Assembly (NCBI GenBank): GCA_947487155.1
Contig: CANKVS010000029.1
Location: 1-51,236, forward strand
From: an uncultured Flaviramulus sp.
GTDB lineage: Bacteria; Bacteroidota; Bacteroidia; Flavobacteriales; Flavobacteriaceae
Direction: 5' to 3'
DNA: 51,236 bases
Made by a program: the position numbers and the translations under genes. Shown here piece after piece: positions 26,073-34,606 of the stretch; within the stretch, counting starts at the first letter, position 1; every line of letters begins with the position of its first letter. The notes under the pieces are model-generated. The model worked only from the letters and a program-made list of their open reading frames with translations. It was not told the DNA's origin and searched no databases.

Positions 26073-26984
26073 TTGACTAAAAACATTTACAAAGCGCATT
26101 TCGCACTACTAGGAGCTAATATAATTTATGGTGTAAACTATATTATAGCAAAAGGCATTATGCCTGATAAAATTGGACCTTCGGCATTTGTTTTTATTCG
26201 TGTTTTTTGTGGTACACTTTTGTTTTGGGCAATTAAATTATTTATAAAGGAAAACGTAGAACGAAAAGATATATTTAGACTTGCACTATGTGGGTTTTTT
26301 GGTGCCGCAGCTAACCAGTTATTATTTTTTCATGGTATTAATTTAACCTCTCCTATTGATGCTTCTATAATAATGACAACTATTCCTGTTATTGTTTTAA
26401 TTTACAGCTACTTTCTACTAAAAGAAAAAATTACTTCTAGAAAACTATTAGGTATTAGCATAGGAAGTATTGGTGCTATTGCACTAATTATGCACGGAAA
26501 TAACTCTGGAGGCACAAGTTCTCTTTTAGGGAATTTTCTAGTGGTTTTAAATGCAGCTACCTACAGTTTATATCTAGTTATTGTTAAACCATTAATGAAA
26601 AAATACCATGCAATAACCGTAATAAGCTGGGTGTTTTTATTTGGGTTTATTTTTGTGTTTCCTTTTGGGATTAGTGATTTAATTTCTACAGATTTTGCTG
26701 CTTTTAGTTTAAACACGTATTTAGTTATTGGATTTGTTGTAATATTCACCACCTTTTTTGCTTATCTTTTTAATGTTTATGCGCTTAATTATGTATCGCC
26801 GTCTGTAAATAGTAGCTATATTTATTTACAACCTGCCATTAGTTTTATTATGGTAAGTATTTATGCTTATGTTTTAATGGACAATACTTATATACAAGAT
26901 ATTAACGCTGTAAAAATACTATGCTGTTTACTTGTTATTATTGGAGTATATTTATTAAGTAAAGCACCAAAGAAATTAGCATAA
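26073..26984 (+). CDS. EamA-family (DMT superfamily) transporter
   Basis: A 303-aa inner-membrane protein with ten predicted helices in two EamA halves (about 8-142 and 155-297). Typical pieces are FALLGANIIYGVNYIIAKG in helix 1, ALCGFFGAAANQLLFFHGI in helix 3, and YLQPAISFIMV in helix 9. The family exports amino acids, nucleotides or other metabolites, and the substrate here cannot be read. The start is a TTG at 26073: there is no ATG before M30, the first helix needs these residues, and a -7 promoter box lies 22 bases upstream. It stands alone between repeats. Confidence 0.9.
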   Translation: MTKNIYKAHFALLGANIIYGVNYIIAKGIMPDKIGPSAFVFIRVFCGTLLFWAIKLFIKENVERKDIFRLALCGFFGAAANQLLFFHGINLTSPIDASIIMTTIPVIVLIYSYFLLKEKITSRKLLGISIGSIGAIALIMHGNNSGGTSSLLGNFLVVLNAATYSLYLVIVKPLMKKYHAITVISWVFLFGFIFVFPFGISDLISTDFAAFSLNTYLVIGFVVIFTTFFAYLFNVYALNYVSPSVNSSYIYLQPAISFIMVSIYAYVLMDNTYIQDINAVKILCCLLVIIGVYLLSKAPKKLA

Positions 26985-27032
26985 TTACAACAATATTAAT
27001 ATGTTTTAGTTTATATAATTATATTTTGAATG

Positions 27033-27058
27033 GATTCTCAATATCTTGGGAATGACAA
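27033..27058 (+). repeat. short inverted repeat of the GGAATGACA type, family B
   Basis: GATTCTCAATATCTTGGGAA followed by TGACAA. ATTCTC and GGGAAT pair imperfectly, and the GGAATGACA end recalls the tails of other dispersed repeats in this window. It lies between the EamA gene and ftsX. Confidence 0.5.
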
Positions 27059-27142
27059 TTTAAAATGAAATAAAAAGACTTTTAGCCTTTTGAAGTTTTA
27101 TAAAAATACTTTATTATTTTTACACAGTTAATCCATTATTTT

Positions 27143-28021
27143 ATGAGTTCATCTTTCGAAAAGCATCAAAAACGCAGACTTATTTCTTCCTATTTTTCTG
27201 TTGTATTAAGTATTGCTTTGGTTTTGTTTTTATTGGGCTTATTAGGTATGCTTATTCTTAATGCGAATAAAGTTTCTGATCATTTTAAAGAACAGGTTGT
27301 TGTTACCATTTATTTGAAAGATTCGGCTAAGGATGTAGAAATGAAACAACTTGAAAAAAGTTTAGCGATGGCAGATTATGTAAAATCTACCGAATACGTT
27401 TCAAAAGAGCAGGCTGCAGAGTTTATGAAAGCCGAAAACGGTGAAGATTTCATGGATTTTGTGGGTTATAATCCGTTACAAAACTCTATCGATGTGCATT
27501 TAAAAGCAGATTTTGTAACCTCAGAACATCTTGAGAAAATTTCTGCGGAAGCAACAAATAAAAACTTTGTTGATGAAGTAACTTATGATAATGACTTAGT
27601 AAATTTAATGAACGACAACGTTAAAAAAATAAGTTTTTGGGTGCTCGTTATTAGTGCCATTTTTACTTTAATTGCTGTATTACTTATTAATAGCTCTATA
27701 AGATTAGCGGTTTACTCTAAACGTTTTACCATAAAAACAATGCAAATGGTTGGTGCTACAAAACAGTTTATACGTCGCCCATTTGTTTGGAAAAGTGTGC
27801 GTTTAGGGATGATTGGAGCTGTATTAGCTTTAATAGGAATGGCGATTGTGCTATATTATCTCAACCAAACGTTTATTGAATTAGAACTATTAGGCAACCC
27901 CGTTTTAATTGTTTTATTATTTGTTTTTATTTTTGCTTTAGGGGTTATTATAACTTGGATTAGTACGCATTTTGCCACACAACGTTTTTTAAATTTAAAA
28001 ACTGACGAGTTATATTACTGA
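27143..28021 (+). CDS. ftsX: cell-division ABC transporter-like permease FtsX
   Basis: A 292-aa FtsX. A short basic N-terminus is followed by the first span (about 20-43), a periplasmic domain (residues 44-165, with VVTIYLKDSAKD and the conserved TEYVSKEQAAEFMK), and three spans to the C-terminus. The cytoplasmic loop has FTIKTMQMVGATKQFIRRPF, the FtsE-contact region of the family. FtsX with FtsE controls peptidoglycan hydrolases at the division site. ftsE is not next to it here. It begins the cluster ftsX-DUF3098-uppP-truB known from Flavobacteriaceae. Its TGA stop is the first three bases of a terminal inverted repeat (see the element at 28019-28180). Confidence 0.95.
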   Translation: MSSSFEKHQKRRLISSYFSVVLSIALVLFLLGLLGMLILNANKVSDHFKEQVVVTIYLKDSAKDVEMKQLEKSLAMADYVKSTEYVSKEQAAEFMKAENGEDFMDFVGYNPLQNSIDVHLKADFVTSEHLEKISAEATNKNFVDEVTYDNDLVNLMNDNVKKISFWVLVISAIFTLIAVLLINSSIRLAVYSKRFTIKTMQMVGATKQFIRRPFVWKSVRLGMIGAVLALIGMAIVLYYLNQTFIELELLGNPVLIVLLFVFIFALGVIITWISTHFATQRFLNLKTDELYY

Positions 28022-28180
28022 ACTCATCTTGACATTTTGTGTTTAACCGAAAATGAATTAAAATTTATCCATATGAGGCACTTTTTGAAATGCATAGCAG
28101 TGATACGGATAAGAAAAGTAACAAAATATGGGTGAATTTTGGGCATTTTTTAGGAAATAGAAAAAGTCAAGATGAGTTCA
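28019..28180. mobile_element. MITE-like element with terminal inverted repeats at the ftsX stop codon
   Basis: The ends are TGAACTCATCTTGAC (28019-28033) and its exact inverse GTCAAGATGAGTTCA (28166-28180). Inside, AAAATTTATCCATAT (28060-28074) and ATATGGGTGAATTTT (28126-28140) are also inverted with two mismatches, so the 162-base unit can fold into one long arm. No protein is encoded and no clear target-site duplication is seen. It supplies the TGA stop of ftsX and separates ftsX from the next gene of an otherwise compact cluster. Confidence 0.65.
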
Positions 28181-28256
28181 ATAAATAATTTACAAAGGTG
28201 TTAACATTACTTTTTAAATAAATCCGTTAATTTGCATATCTACTTTATAATAAATT

Positions 28257-28526
28257 ATGGGAGATAAAAAACGAAAAGAAACTACAAAACCTGTATTTGT
28301 ATTCGGAAAGAAAAACTATAAATTCATGTTTATAGGCTTAGCATGCATTGCTTTAGGTTTTATACTAATGTCTGGAGGTGGTAGTGACGATCCTAATGTT
28401 TTTAATCCTGAAATTTTTAATTTCCGCCGTATTCGTTTAGCACCCATGTTAGTTCTTTTAGGATTTGGTATTGAAATTTATGCTATTTTGCTGAATCCCA
28501 CTGGTGGTTCAAATTCCAAAAAATAA
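28257..28526 (+). CDS. DUF3098 small membrane protein
   Basis: An 89-aa protein with a basic start (MGDKKRKETTKPVFVFGKKN), a first helix at about 22-40 containing LACIALGFILMSGGG, a short loop with DPNVFNPEIFNFRRIRLAP, and a second helix at about 62-80. This is the DUF3098 family, found beside ftsX and uppP in Bacteroidota. The position suggests a role in envelope growth or division, but no function has been shown. Confidence 0.88.
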   Translation: MGDKKRKETTKPVFVFGKKNYKFMFIGLACIALGFILMSGGGSDDPNVFNPEIFNFRRIRLAPMLVLLGFGIEIYAILLNPTGGSNSKK

Positions 28527-28584
28527 ATTCCAAATTTCAATACACTTTTAGGTTTTGGTATTTGTATTTTAATATTTTTGTCCT

Positions 28585-29382
28585 ATGGATATAATCGATT
28601 CTATTATTCTTGGTATTATTCAAGGACTTACCGAGTTTTTACCTGTATCATCTAGCGGTCATTTAGAGTTAGGAAAAGCCATTCTTGGCGATAACTCAGT
28701 TCCAGAAGAAAGCTTATTATTTACTGTAGTATTACACTTTGCAACCGCTTTAAGCACTATTGTTGTTTTTAGAAAAGACATTTTAGATCTTATTAAAGGA
28801 GTTTTAAAATTTAAATGGAATGATGATTTGCAATTTGTTTCAAAAATTGCAATTTCCATGATTCCAGCAACTACTATTGGTTTTTCTTATGAATCTCAAT
28901 TTGCAGAATTATTTGGAGGAAATATAAAGCTTGTTGGTTTTATGCTTATTATTACAGCACTTCTACTTTATTTAGCAGATCAAGCCAAAGACACCAATAA
29001 AAAAGTATCTTTTAAAAACGCCTTTGTTATTGGCATTTCTCAAGCTATTGCTATGCTCCCTGGTATATCGCGCTCTGGAGCTACTATATCGACATCGGTA
29101 TTACTAGGAAATGATAAAACCAAAGCTGCTCGTTTTTCATTTTTAATGGTAGTGCCTTTAATTTTCGGAAAAATAGCTAAAGATATTTTAAGTGGAGATA
29201 TTTCAACGGAAAGCCAAAATATCACTTCGCTTTCCATTGGTTTTGTTGCTGCTTTTGTAGCTGGTTTATTTGCTTGTACTTGGATGATTGCTTTAGTAAA
29301 AAAGAGCAAGCTCTCTTACTTTGCTATGTATTGTGCTATTGTTGGTATTATAGCTATTGTGTTTTCTTTATTAAATTCATAA
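28585..29382 (+). CDS. uppP: undecaprenyl-diphosphate phosphatase
   Basis: A 265-aa inner-membrane enzyme of the UppP/BacA family. It removes a phosphate from undecaprenyl diphosphate to recycle the lipid carrier of peptidoglycan and other polymers; overproduction is linked to bacitracin resistance. Both active-site motifs are present: GLTEFLPVSSSGHLELG with E17 and H26, and PGISRSGATIS near residue 153. Eight helices fit the sequence. TATTTTTG at 28573-28580 fits a -7 box but lies very close to the start, so I do not rely on it. truB follows after one base. Confidence 0.96.
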   Translation: MDIIDSIILGIIQGLTEFLPVSSSGHLELGKAILGDNSVPEESLLFTVVLHFATALSTIVVFRKDILDLIKGVLKFKWNDDLQFVSKIAISMIPATTIGFSYESQFAELFGGNIKLVGFMLIITALLLYLADQAKDTNKKVSFKNAFVIGISQAIAMLPGISRSGATISTSVLLGNDKTKAARFSFLMVVPLIFGKIAKDILSGDISTESQNITSLSIGFVAAFVAGLFACTWMIALVKKSKLSYFAMYCAIVGIIAIVFSLLNS

Positions 29383-29383
29383 C

Positions 29384-30076
29384 ATGATTTCTAAAGAAGA
29401 TTATCTTTCTGGTCAAGTACTACTTATCGATAAGCCATTAAATTGGACCTCATTCCAGGTGGTAAATAAACTTCGTTGGGAAATTCGGCAAGCTTTCAAT
29501 ATTAAAAAAATTAAAGTTGGACATGCTGGTACTTTAGATCCTTTGGCAACAGGTTTACTCGTTATTTGTACAGGAAAAATGACTAAGCAAATTAACACCT
29601 TTCAAGGTCAAATTAAAGAATATACAGGCACTTTTGTTTTAGGAAGTACAACGCCTTCTTTTGATTTAGAAACCGAAATCAATCAAACATTCCCAATCAA
29701 ACATATTACACACGATGTAATTCACGAAACTACCAAGCAATTTATTGGAGACATTCAACAATATCCACCCGTTTTTTCAGCATTAAAAAAAGATGGAAAA
29801 CGATTATACGAATTTGCTAGAGCTGGTGAAGATGTTGAAATTAAATCACGAACAGTAAGCATTCAAGAATTTAAAATCACAAAAATTGATAATCTACATA
29901 TTAATTTTAGAGTGGTTTGTAGCAAGGGGACTTACATACGGTCTTTAGCAAATGATTTTGGAAACGCACTACAGTCTGGTGCGCATTTATCTGCCCTAAG
30001 ACGCACAAAAATTGGTGATTTTAATGTTGATAATGCAACTTCTATTGAAGGTTTCATTACAAGCTTAAAAGGCTAA
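29384..30076 (+). CDS. truB: tRNA pseudouridine(55) synthase
   Basis: A 230-aa TruB. The catalytic aspartate is D52 in VGHAGTLDPLATGLL, and the later family blocks are QYPPVFSALKKDGKRLYEFA and CSKGTYIRSLANDFG. It makes pseudouridine 55 in the T loop of tRNAs. It lacks the longer C-terminal PUA extension of some homologues, as is usual for this size class. It lies one base after uppP, so the two are co-transcribed. Confidence 0.96.
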   Translation: MISKEDYLSGQVLLIDKPLNWTSFQVVNKLRWEIRQAFNIKKIKVGHAGTLDPLATGLLVICTGKMTKQINTFQGQIKEYTGTFVLGSTTPSFDLETEINQTFPIKHITHDVIHETTKQFIGDIQQYPPVFSALKKDGKRLYEFARAGEDVEIKSRTVSIQEFKITKIDNLHINFRVVCSKGTYIRSLANDFGNALQSGAHLSALRRTKIGDFNVDNATSIEGFITSLKG

Positions 30077-30128
30077 ATTGCTCAATTTTACGTATATTTC
30101 ATATATAATTGCTATAAAATAACTCGAT

Positions 30129-30845
30129 TTGCACCTAACAAATCAACATAAAGCCCTACTCATTACGTTGTTCTTATCTGGAACGGTGGTCTTATCTGTT
30201 TTCAATTTAAGTTTGAATAAACAAAGTGAAAGGATGGCCGAAAGTTACTATGAAATGGAACCTGAAAAGGAACTTACCGAAGAAGACATTAAAGTAATTG
30301 AAGCCTTAGAAAAGCTAAATGCTAGCAAAGCAGAAACGAACAAAGCGTTTAACGAAACCAAAAATAATTCCCGATTTTCAGAAGCTTACAAACCTATTGC
30401 ACCTCCAGAAGATTATGTACCAAAAACCAACAGTGAATCAGAAAGTACAGATCGATTTACGAAAGCTTACGAAAGCACAAATGATTCGAAATTAAACACC
30501 GAAGAACTATCTTCTTTTAGTAAAGTAAGCGACCTACTAAAAAAGCAAAAAGATGAAGGCAACAATACTAAAAGCACTATAAGTTTCTCTTTAGTTGATA
30601 GAACAAAAGTTCATATTCCTATACCCATTTACCTTTGCGAAATTGATGGAAAAATAGTTGTAAACATTACGGTAAATGCTAAAGGCCATGTTACTGATGC
30701 TTATATAAACACATCGTCTACATCGTCTAATGAGTGCTTAGTAGAACATGCTTTAGAGTATGCTAAAGAGTCACAATTTAACGCTGATGCTTCTAAAAAA
30801 AGTCAAATAGGTTCAATTACCTTTTATTTTATAGGCAAACACTAG
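30129..30845 (+). CDS. TonB-like protein with N-terminal anchor
   Basis: A 238-aa protein read from a TTG at 30129 (no ATG precedes the anchor). One membrane span lies at about 8-27 (ALLITLFLSGTVVLSVFNL), followed by a charged, flexible middle (about 35-150) and a C-terminal domain of about 75 residues with IDGKIVVNITVNAKGHVTDA and IGSITFYFIGK, the pattern of TonB C-terminal domains. It may pass energy to a receptor at the outer membrane, but no ExbB/D genes are near. The last 17 bases overlap the convergent thioredoxin-like gene. Confidence 0.75.
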   Translation: MHLTNQHKALLITLFLSGTVVLSVFNLSLNKQSERMAESYYEMEPEKELTEEDIKVIEALEKLNASKAETNKAFNETKNNSRFSEAYKPIAPPEDYVPKTNSESESTDRFTKAYESTNDSKLNTEELSSFSKVSDLLKKQKDEGNNTKSTISFSLVDRTKVHIPIPIYLCEIDGKIVVNITVNAKGHVTDAYINTSSTSSNECLVEHALEYAKESQFNADASKKSQIGSITFYFIGKH

Positions 30846-31446
30846 GTTGTAATTCGCACAACATTTCGGTAATATCTTTTACAATATTTTGTCCTTTATC
30901 GTTATTATACCAATGCTGTAAATCTTCCTTAAATTCTGGCGTTAACTGTCCATATTTAGCTTTATATTGATTTACTAATTGGGTCGCTTTACTAGGTCTA
31001 GGTCCATAGGTATTTAAAACGCCTCCCGATGCATCATCAATCATAATAACCTTAGCTATAGCTCTTCCGCCGTTAGTTAAAAAGTTATCCATAAGCTCAA
31101 GGTTTTCATCACGAAGTACTATTCTAATATTAATATTAGGGTTAAATTCTGCTACTTTATTAAGTGCTGGTATAACATGAGCCGCATCACCACACCAACT
31201 TTCGGTTATTATAAGCCACGTTGTTTTTTGATCGAATTCTGAAATTGTCTGTTTCGTTTCTTCTGAAATTTTTATTGTTTTATCCCACCGTTTCATACGT
31301 CTGTCGTTAAGTTTTGTGTAATTTGCTAAAGCTTCGGTTTTTTCTAAACCTGAAGTAGAATTATCTTCAGCCAATTGTTTAACCAAATCTCTATAAGATT
31401 GATACGACATACTTTTTTGCAAACTTTTTTCTATAATTGAGCTCAT
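30829..31446 (-). CDS. thioredoxin-fold protein with a single active-site cysteine
   Basis: A 205-aa cytoplasmic protein. I start at the ATG 31446 (MSSIIEKSLQ) since a -7 promoter box at 31467-31474 lies over the only alternative start, a GTG at 31467. The thioredoxin-like region begins near WLIITESWCGDAAHVIPAL, with one cysteine in place of the CxxC of true thioredoxins, followed by NINIRIVLRDENLELMDNF and a conserved GPRPSKA. It cannot work as a normal disulfide exchanger by this site. Family members are common in Flavobacteriaceae with no proven role. It overlaps the TonB-like gene by 17 bases at its 3' end. Confidence 0.82.
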   Translation of the reverse strand: MSSIIEKSLQKSMSYQSYRDLVKQLAEDNSTSGLEKTEALANYTKLNDRRMKRWDKTIKISEETKQTISEFDQKTTWLIITESWCGDAAHVIPALNKVAEFNPNINIRIVLRDENLELMDNFLTNGGRAIAKVIMIDDASGGVLNTYGPRPSKATQLVNQYKAKYGQLTPEFKEDLQHWYNNDKGQNIVKDITEMLCELQPSVCL

Positions 31447-31466
31447 AATCTTATTTTTTGATGACA

Positions 31467-31474
31467 CAAAATTA
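31467..31474 (-). promoter_or_regulatory. candidate -7 box for the thioredoxin-like gene
   Basis: On the minus strand the sequence is TAATTTTG, an exact TAnnTTTG box, 20 bases before the ATG at 31446. No clear -33 TTTG is visible. It supports the ATG start over the upstream GTG. Confidence 0.5.
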
Positions 31475-31569
31475 GTATCTTGGGGTTTTAATTAAGATGA
31501 TATTTGTCATACTTTATATTTAAAACTTACAACATTAAACAACTGTTTTATATACGCTTATAATTGTAC

Positions 31570-32133
31570 ATGAAAAAACATAGATGTAATTGGTGCGTTG
31601 ACGATTCTTTATACGAAGCTTACCATGATGAAGAATGGGGTGTTCCTGTTTATGATGATGCTACACTTTTTGAATTTTTAATTTTAGAAACGTTTCAAGC
31701 TGGTTTAAGTTGGATCACTGTATTACGTAAACGCGAAAATTTTAGAAAAGCGTTTGATAATTTTGACTACAAAACAATAGCAAAATACGAACAAAACAAA
31801 ATAGATGCTTTGCTGCAAGACGCTGGTATTATTAGAAATAAATTAAAAGTTAATGCCACTATTACCAATGCTCAAGCGTTTATAAAAATTCAAGAAGAAT
31901 TTGGGAGTTTTAGTAAATATATTTGGGAATTTGTTGATGGAAAACCTATTAAAAACTCTTGGCAATCGCTAAGCGATGTTCCTGCAACTACGCCAATTTC
32001 TGATGCACTAAGTAAAGACCTAAAAAAACGTGGTTTTAAATTTGTTGGCTCTACTGTTGTTTATGCTCATATGCAAGCTACTGGTATGATAAACGATCAT
32101 GTGGTTGGGTGTTTTAGGTATGAGGAGGTTTGA
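31570..32133 (+). CDS. tag: DNA-3-methyladenine glycosylase I
   Basis: A 187-aa base-excision repair enzyme that removes 3-methyladenine from alkylated DNA. I start at ATG 31570, giving the family N-terminus MKKHRCNWCVDDSLYEAYHD; an earlier in-frame TTG at 31564 adds only two residues. Tag landmarks are the zinc-binding cysteine and histidine near the start, EEWGVPVYDDATLFEFLILE, FQAGLSWITVLRKRENFRKAF with the base-pocket residues, and the C-terminal HMQATGMINDHVVGCF with the second zinc pair. It stands alone. Confidence 0.95.
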   Translation: MKKHRCNWCVDDSLYEAYHDEEWGVPVYDDATLFEFLILETFQAGLSWITVLRKRENFRKAFDNFDYKTIAKYEQNKIDALLQDAGIIRNKLKVNATITNAQAFIKIQEEFGSFSKYIWEFVDGKPIKNSWQSLSDVPATTPISDALSKDLKKRGFKFVGSTVVYAHMQATGMINDHVVGCFRYEEV

Positions 32134-32346
32134 TAATTATGCAAATAGATAATGAACAATTTAGGCTTTTTCATATCTTTAATTTTTATTGAAGTAATCG
32201 CATTTAGCGCTTATGATTTGATATGGAGAATCATTTTCAGAAAACCAAAATTTACTCGATAATAGAGATTTAAATACTCCGAAGCTTACTTCAACTATGT
32301 TTTGTTCTTTCCTTACAAATGGCTCGTGAGTTTGCTCTGAGGTAGT

Positions 32347-32976
32347 TTACTTAATGAAATACTTCAAAAAGCTTTCCCTAGACATATCTTCGGCACCTAA
32401 GCTTTCTAAATGTTTTGTGTAGACCTGACAATCTATAAGCTTATAATTTGTATTCTGAATAAAGGTTATAAAACCTACTTTACTAGCATTACTTTCTTTG
32501 GTAAACATACTTTCTCCACAAAAAACACCATGACCTAAATCGACACCATAAAGTCCTGCAACTAAGGCATCGTTTCTCCAAACCTCAATGGATTTTGCAT
32601 AGCCTAATTTGTATAAATCTACATAAGCTTTTATCATGCTTTTGGTTATCCAAGTATCTATTTGCCCACTGCGTTTTATTTTAGAACATTGGGTAATTAC
32701 ATCTTTAAAAGCTTTATTAACGGTAACCGTGTAGTTACAATTCCGCAATACTTGTTTCATACTTTTTGAAATTTTTAGCTTTTTAGGAAACAACACAAAT
32801 CGCGGATTGGGTGACCACCACAAAATAGGTTCTTCTGCCTCGAACCATGGAAAAGTCCCTTGCTTGTACGCATACAATAAACGCTCAACAGATAAATCGC
32901 CACCAATGGCTAATAAACCATCTTTAGTGGCGTCTTCAACGTTTGGAAACCATATGTCTTCGGTTAAGAGTTGCAT
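32347..32976 (-). CDS. aat: leucyl/phenylalanyl-tRNA--protein transferase
   Basis: A 209-aa Aat enzyme of the N-degron pathway. It adds Leu or Phe from tRNA to proteins with an N-terminal Arg or Lys, marking them for ClpAP. Family blocks are IWFPNVEDATKDGLLAIGGD, GTFPWFEAEEPILWWSPNPR and the late GVFCGESMFTKESNASKVG. I place the start at ATG 32976 (MQLLTEDIWFP), since residues upstream of it do not match the family and a promoter-like sequence covers them. The DUF3127 gene lies upstream in the same direction, with a hairpin repeat between. Confidence 0.93.
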   Translation of the reverse strand: MQLLTEDIWFPNVEDATKDGLLAIGGDLSVERLLYAYKQGTFPWFEAEEPILWWSPNPRFVLFPKKLKISKSMKQVLRNCNYTVTVNKAFKDVITQCSKIKRSGQIDTWITKSMIKAYVDLYKLGYAKSIEVWRNDALVAGLYGVDLGHGVFCGESMFTKESNASKVGFITFIQNTNYKLIDCQVYTKHLESLGAEDMSRESFLKYFIK

Positions 32977-32988
32977 TGTGATTATCTG

Positions 32989-33023
32989 TAAAAGTAGTAA
33001 ACCTCCAAGTTTAAATAAACAAA
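32989..33023 (-). promoter_or_regulatory. candidate promoter of aat
   Basis: On the minus strand TTTG at 33023-33020 and TACTTTTA at 32996-32989 are separated by 23 bases, close to the Bacteroidota -33/-7 pattern with the last G of the -7 box changed to A. It would start transcription just upstream of ATG 32976. Confidence 0.4.
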
Positions 33024-33043
33024 GAGGTTTATACAAAAATAAG

Positions 33044-33061
33044 ATTCCCGTATACGCGGGA
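33044..33061. repeat. short hairpin repeat, family B, between DUF3127 and aat
   Basis: ATTCCCGTATACGCGGGAAT folds as ATTCCCG/CGGGAAT. Similar units (GATTCCT...AGGAAT) lie at 36529-36554 and 47926-47948. It may end transcription of the DUF3127 gene, though it has no long T-tract. Confidence 0.65.
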
Positions 33062-33074
33062 ATAATAAAATTAT

Positions 33075-33452
33075 TTAAAAAGGTAGATCGTCGTGATCGT
33101 CTTCTTTTAAATCGCCAGCAGGTTCAAAAGCATCCATTGGTGCAACTGGTGGCACATTACCTCCTGCAGCTTCAGGTTGTAACGCTTCTATTCTCCAACC
33201 TTGAATTGAGTTAAAATACTTTGTTTCTCCTTGCGGATTAACCCATTCTCTACCACGTAAATTAATACTAATTTTTACTTGCTGCCCAACTTGATAACTA
33301 TTTAATAAATCAGTTTTATCTTGAACAAATTCCACCATAATATGCTGAGGGTATTGCTCTTCTGTTGTTACTACTATTTCTCTTTTTCTAAACCCATTAC
33401 TTCCAAAAGTTTGAGTTTCTCCTACCATTTTAATTCTTCCTTGAACTTCCAT
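33075..33452 (-). CDS. DUF3127 protein with an SSB-like acidic C-terminal tip
   Basis: A 125-aa protein. Residues 1-95 form the DUF3127 domain, a small beta-barrel-like region with FRKREIVVTTEEQYPQHIMV, LLNSYQVGQQVKISINLRGR and NSIQGWRI. A Gly/Pro/Ala-rich linker follows, and the end is KEDDHDDLPF. Single-stranded DNA-binding protein ends in a very similar acidic tip (DDDIPF), which recruits repair and replication enzymes. The whole plan (OB-like fold, flexible linker, acidic tip) therefore resembles SSB, and nucleic-acid binding is a reasonable guess. It is a standard neighbour of aat and a flavin reductase gene in Flavobacteriaceae. Confidence 0.88.
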   Translation of the reverse strand: MEVQGRIKMVGETQTFGSNGFRKREIVVTTEEQYPQHIMVEFVQDKTDLLNSYQVGQQVKISINLRGREWVNPQGETKYFNSIQGWRIEALQPEAAGGNVPPVAPMDAFEPAGDLKEDDHDDLPF

Positions 33453-33526
33453 TAATTATTATTTATATCTATTAATTACTATTTTAAATTCTATTAATTT
33501 CTCGTTGCAAAATATTGAGTTTTTCT

Positions 33527-34396
33527 TTAACTTAACAATATTTTCCATGCACTTTCTACATCTCCAAAACTTATATAGTTACGCGCTAATTTGTGTTTTT
33601 CTCTATGTGTTGCTGTTTTTATATTTGGATAACGCTCACCAATATCTGCAATAAAACTGTTTACCATAACCACTGTTGGTAAGGTTTCCACATTAGCTAA
33701 CATTCCTAAATCGTTACCCGTTAAAATCATACTATTTTTAACATGTTCTGGAAAATTATCAACGCCAATTCCCAATGTAGTTAGGGGTTTCGGAATTTCA
33801 AAAAACCCTTTTTTTGCTCTGCTATAATAGCTACCACCAGCTCGTGCTACTAAATCTAATTTTTGTTGGTTTATAACACCATCTTTATTAAGTATATCAC
33901 TATCAATATGTAATTTTACAACTTCGCAAATTATTAAATTTCCTGCGCCACCTTCAGTTCCTAACTTTACAATATCGTTTATTGTACACTCAAATTGCAC
34001 TGGCGATTCGGCTACTCGAAATGGCTTAACAATATCCGATTTCAACATGGTTAAACCCGCCTTATCAAACTCGTTTATGCCATCTCCATACTCAGTACTA
34101 CTCAACGACATTTGATGCACTATGCTATAATTTACCGCATTAATTACAACCTCTTTTGTTGCTTCTGCATTTTGCAAAGTATGCTTTGTGGTATTATCTC
34201 TAACACGACGGGCAGGCGAAAAAATTAATATTGGCGGATTCGCACTAAACACATTAAAAAAGCTAAATGGAGACAAGTTTGGGTTTCCTTCAGCATCCAT
34301 AGTACTAGCAAAAGCAATTGGTCTAGGAGCAACTGCACTAAGCAAATAACCATGCAATTTACTAGTAGAAATGTCTTTTGGTTCAAACGACGTCAT
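33527..34396 (-). CDS. flavin reductase family protein
   Basis: A 289-aa protein of the flavin reductase/FMN-binding split-barrel family. Recognisable parts are YLLSAVAPRPIAFASTMDAE, the NLSPFSFFNVFSANPPI loop that holds FMN, and IVHQMSLSSTEYGDGINEF. Members reduce free flavin with NAD(P)H or act as flavin-containing oxidoreductases; this one has no partner oxygenase next to it. It continues with a ~90-residue helical tail (about 200-289), longer than the minimal family. Start MTSFEPKDISTSKLHGYLLS is typical. Confidence 0.9.
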   Translation of the reverse strand: MTSFEPKDISTSKLHGYLLSAVAPRPIAFASTMDAEGNPNLSPFSFFNVFSANPPILIFSPARRVRDNTTKHTLQNAEATKEVVINAVNYSIVHQMSLSSTEYGDGINEFDKAGLTMLKSDIVKPFRVAESPVQFECTINDIVKLGTEGGAGNLIICEVVKLHIDSDILNKDGVINQQKLDLVARAGGSYYSRAKKGFFEIPKPLTTLGIGVDNFPEHVKNSMILTGNDLGMLANVETLPTVVMVNSFIADIGERYPNIKTATHREKHKLARNYISFGDVESAWKILLS

Positions 34397-34606
34397 AAAA
34401 CTTTTTTAGTTTCAACAAAACTAATCAAAAAATACATGATAATTTAAACTAGTTTTCAACATAAGTTTACCGCTGTCAACAATTTATCGATATTTGTCGT
34501 CAGAGAAAACATAACCAATCTGTTATTTAACTAAAAACAGATTTACTAATAACTTAGACAATAATATTAGCAGATTTGCATTATATTACATGTTAAATTT
34601 ATTTTA

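Noticed and set aside
28075..28180. A short peptide gene within the element after ftsX
   Set aside because: The best frame (from ATG 28073) has stops after 20 codons and the sequence is explained by the inverted-repeat structure.
28573..28580. TATTTTTG as the uppP promoter
   Set aside because: The box fits the consensus but lies only 4 bases before the ATG, which would leave almost no leader, and no -33 box fits.
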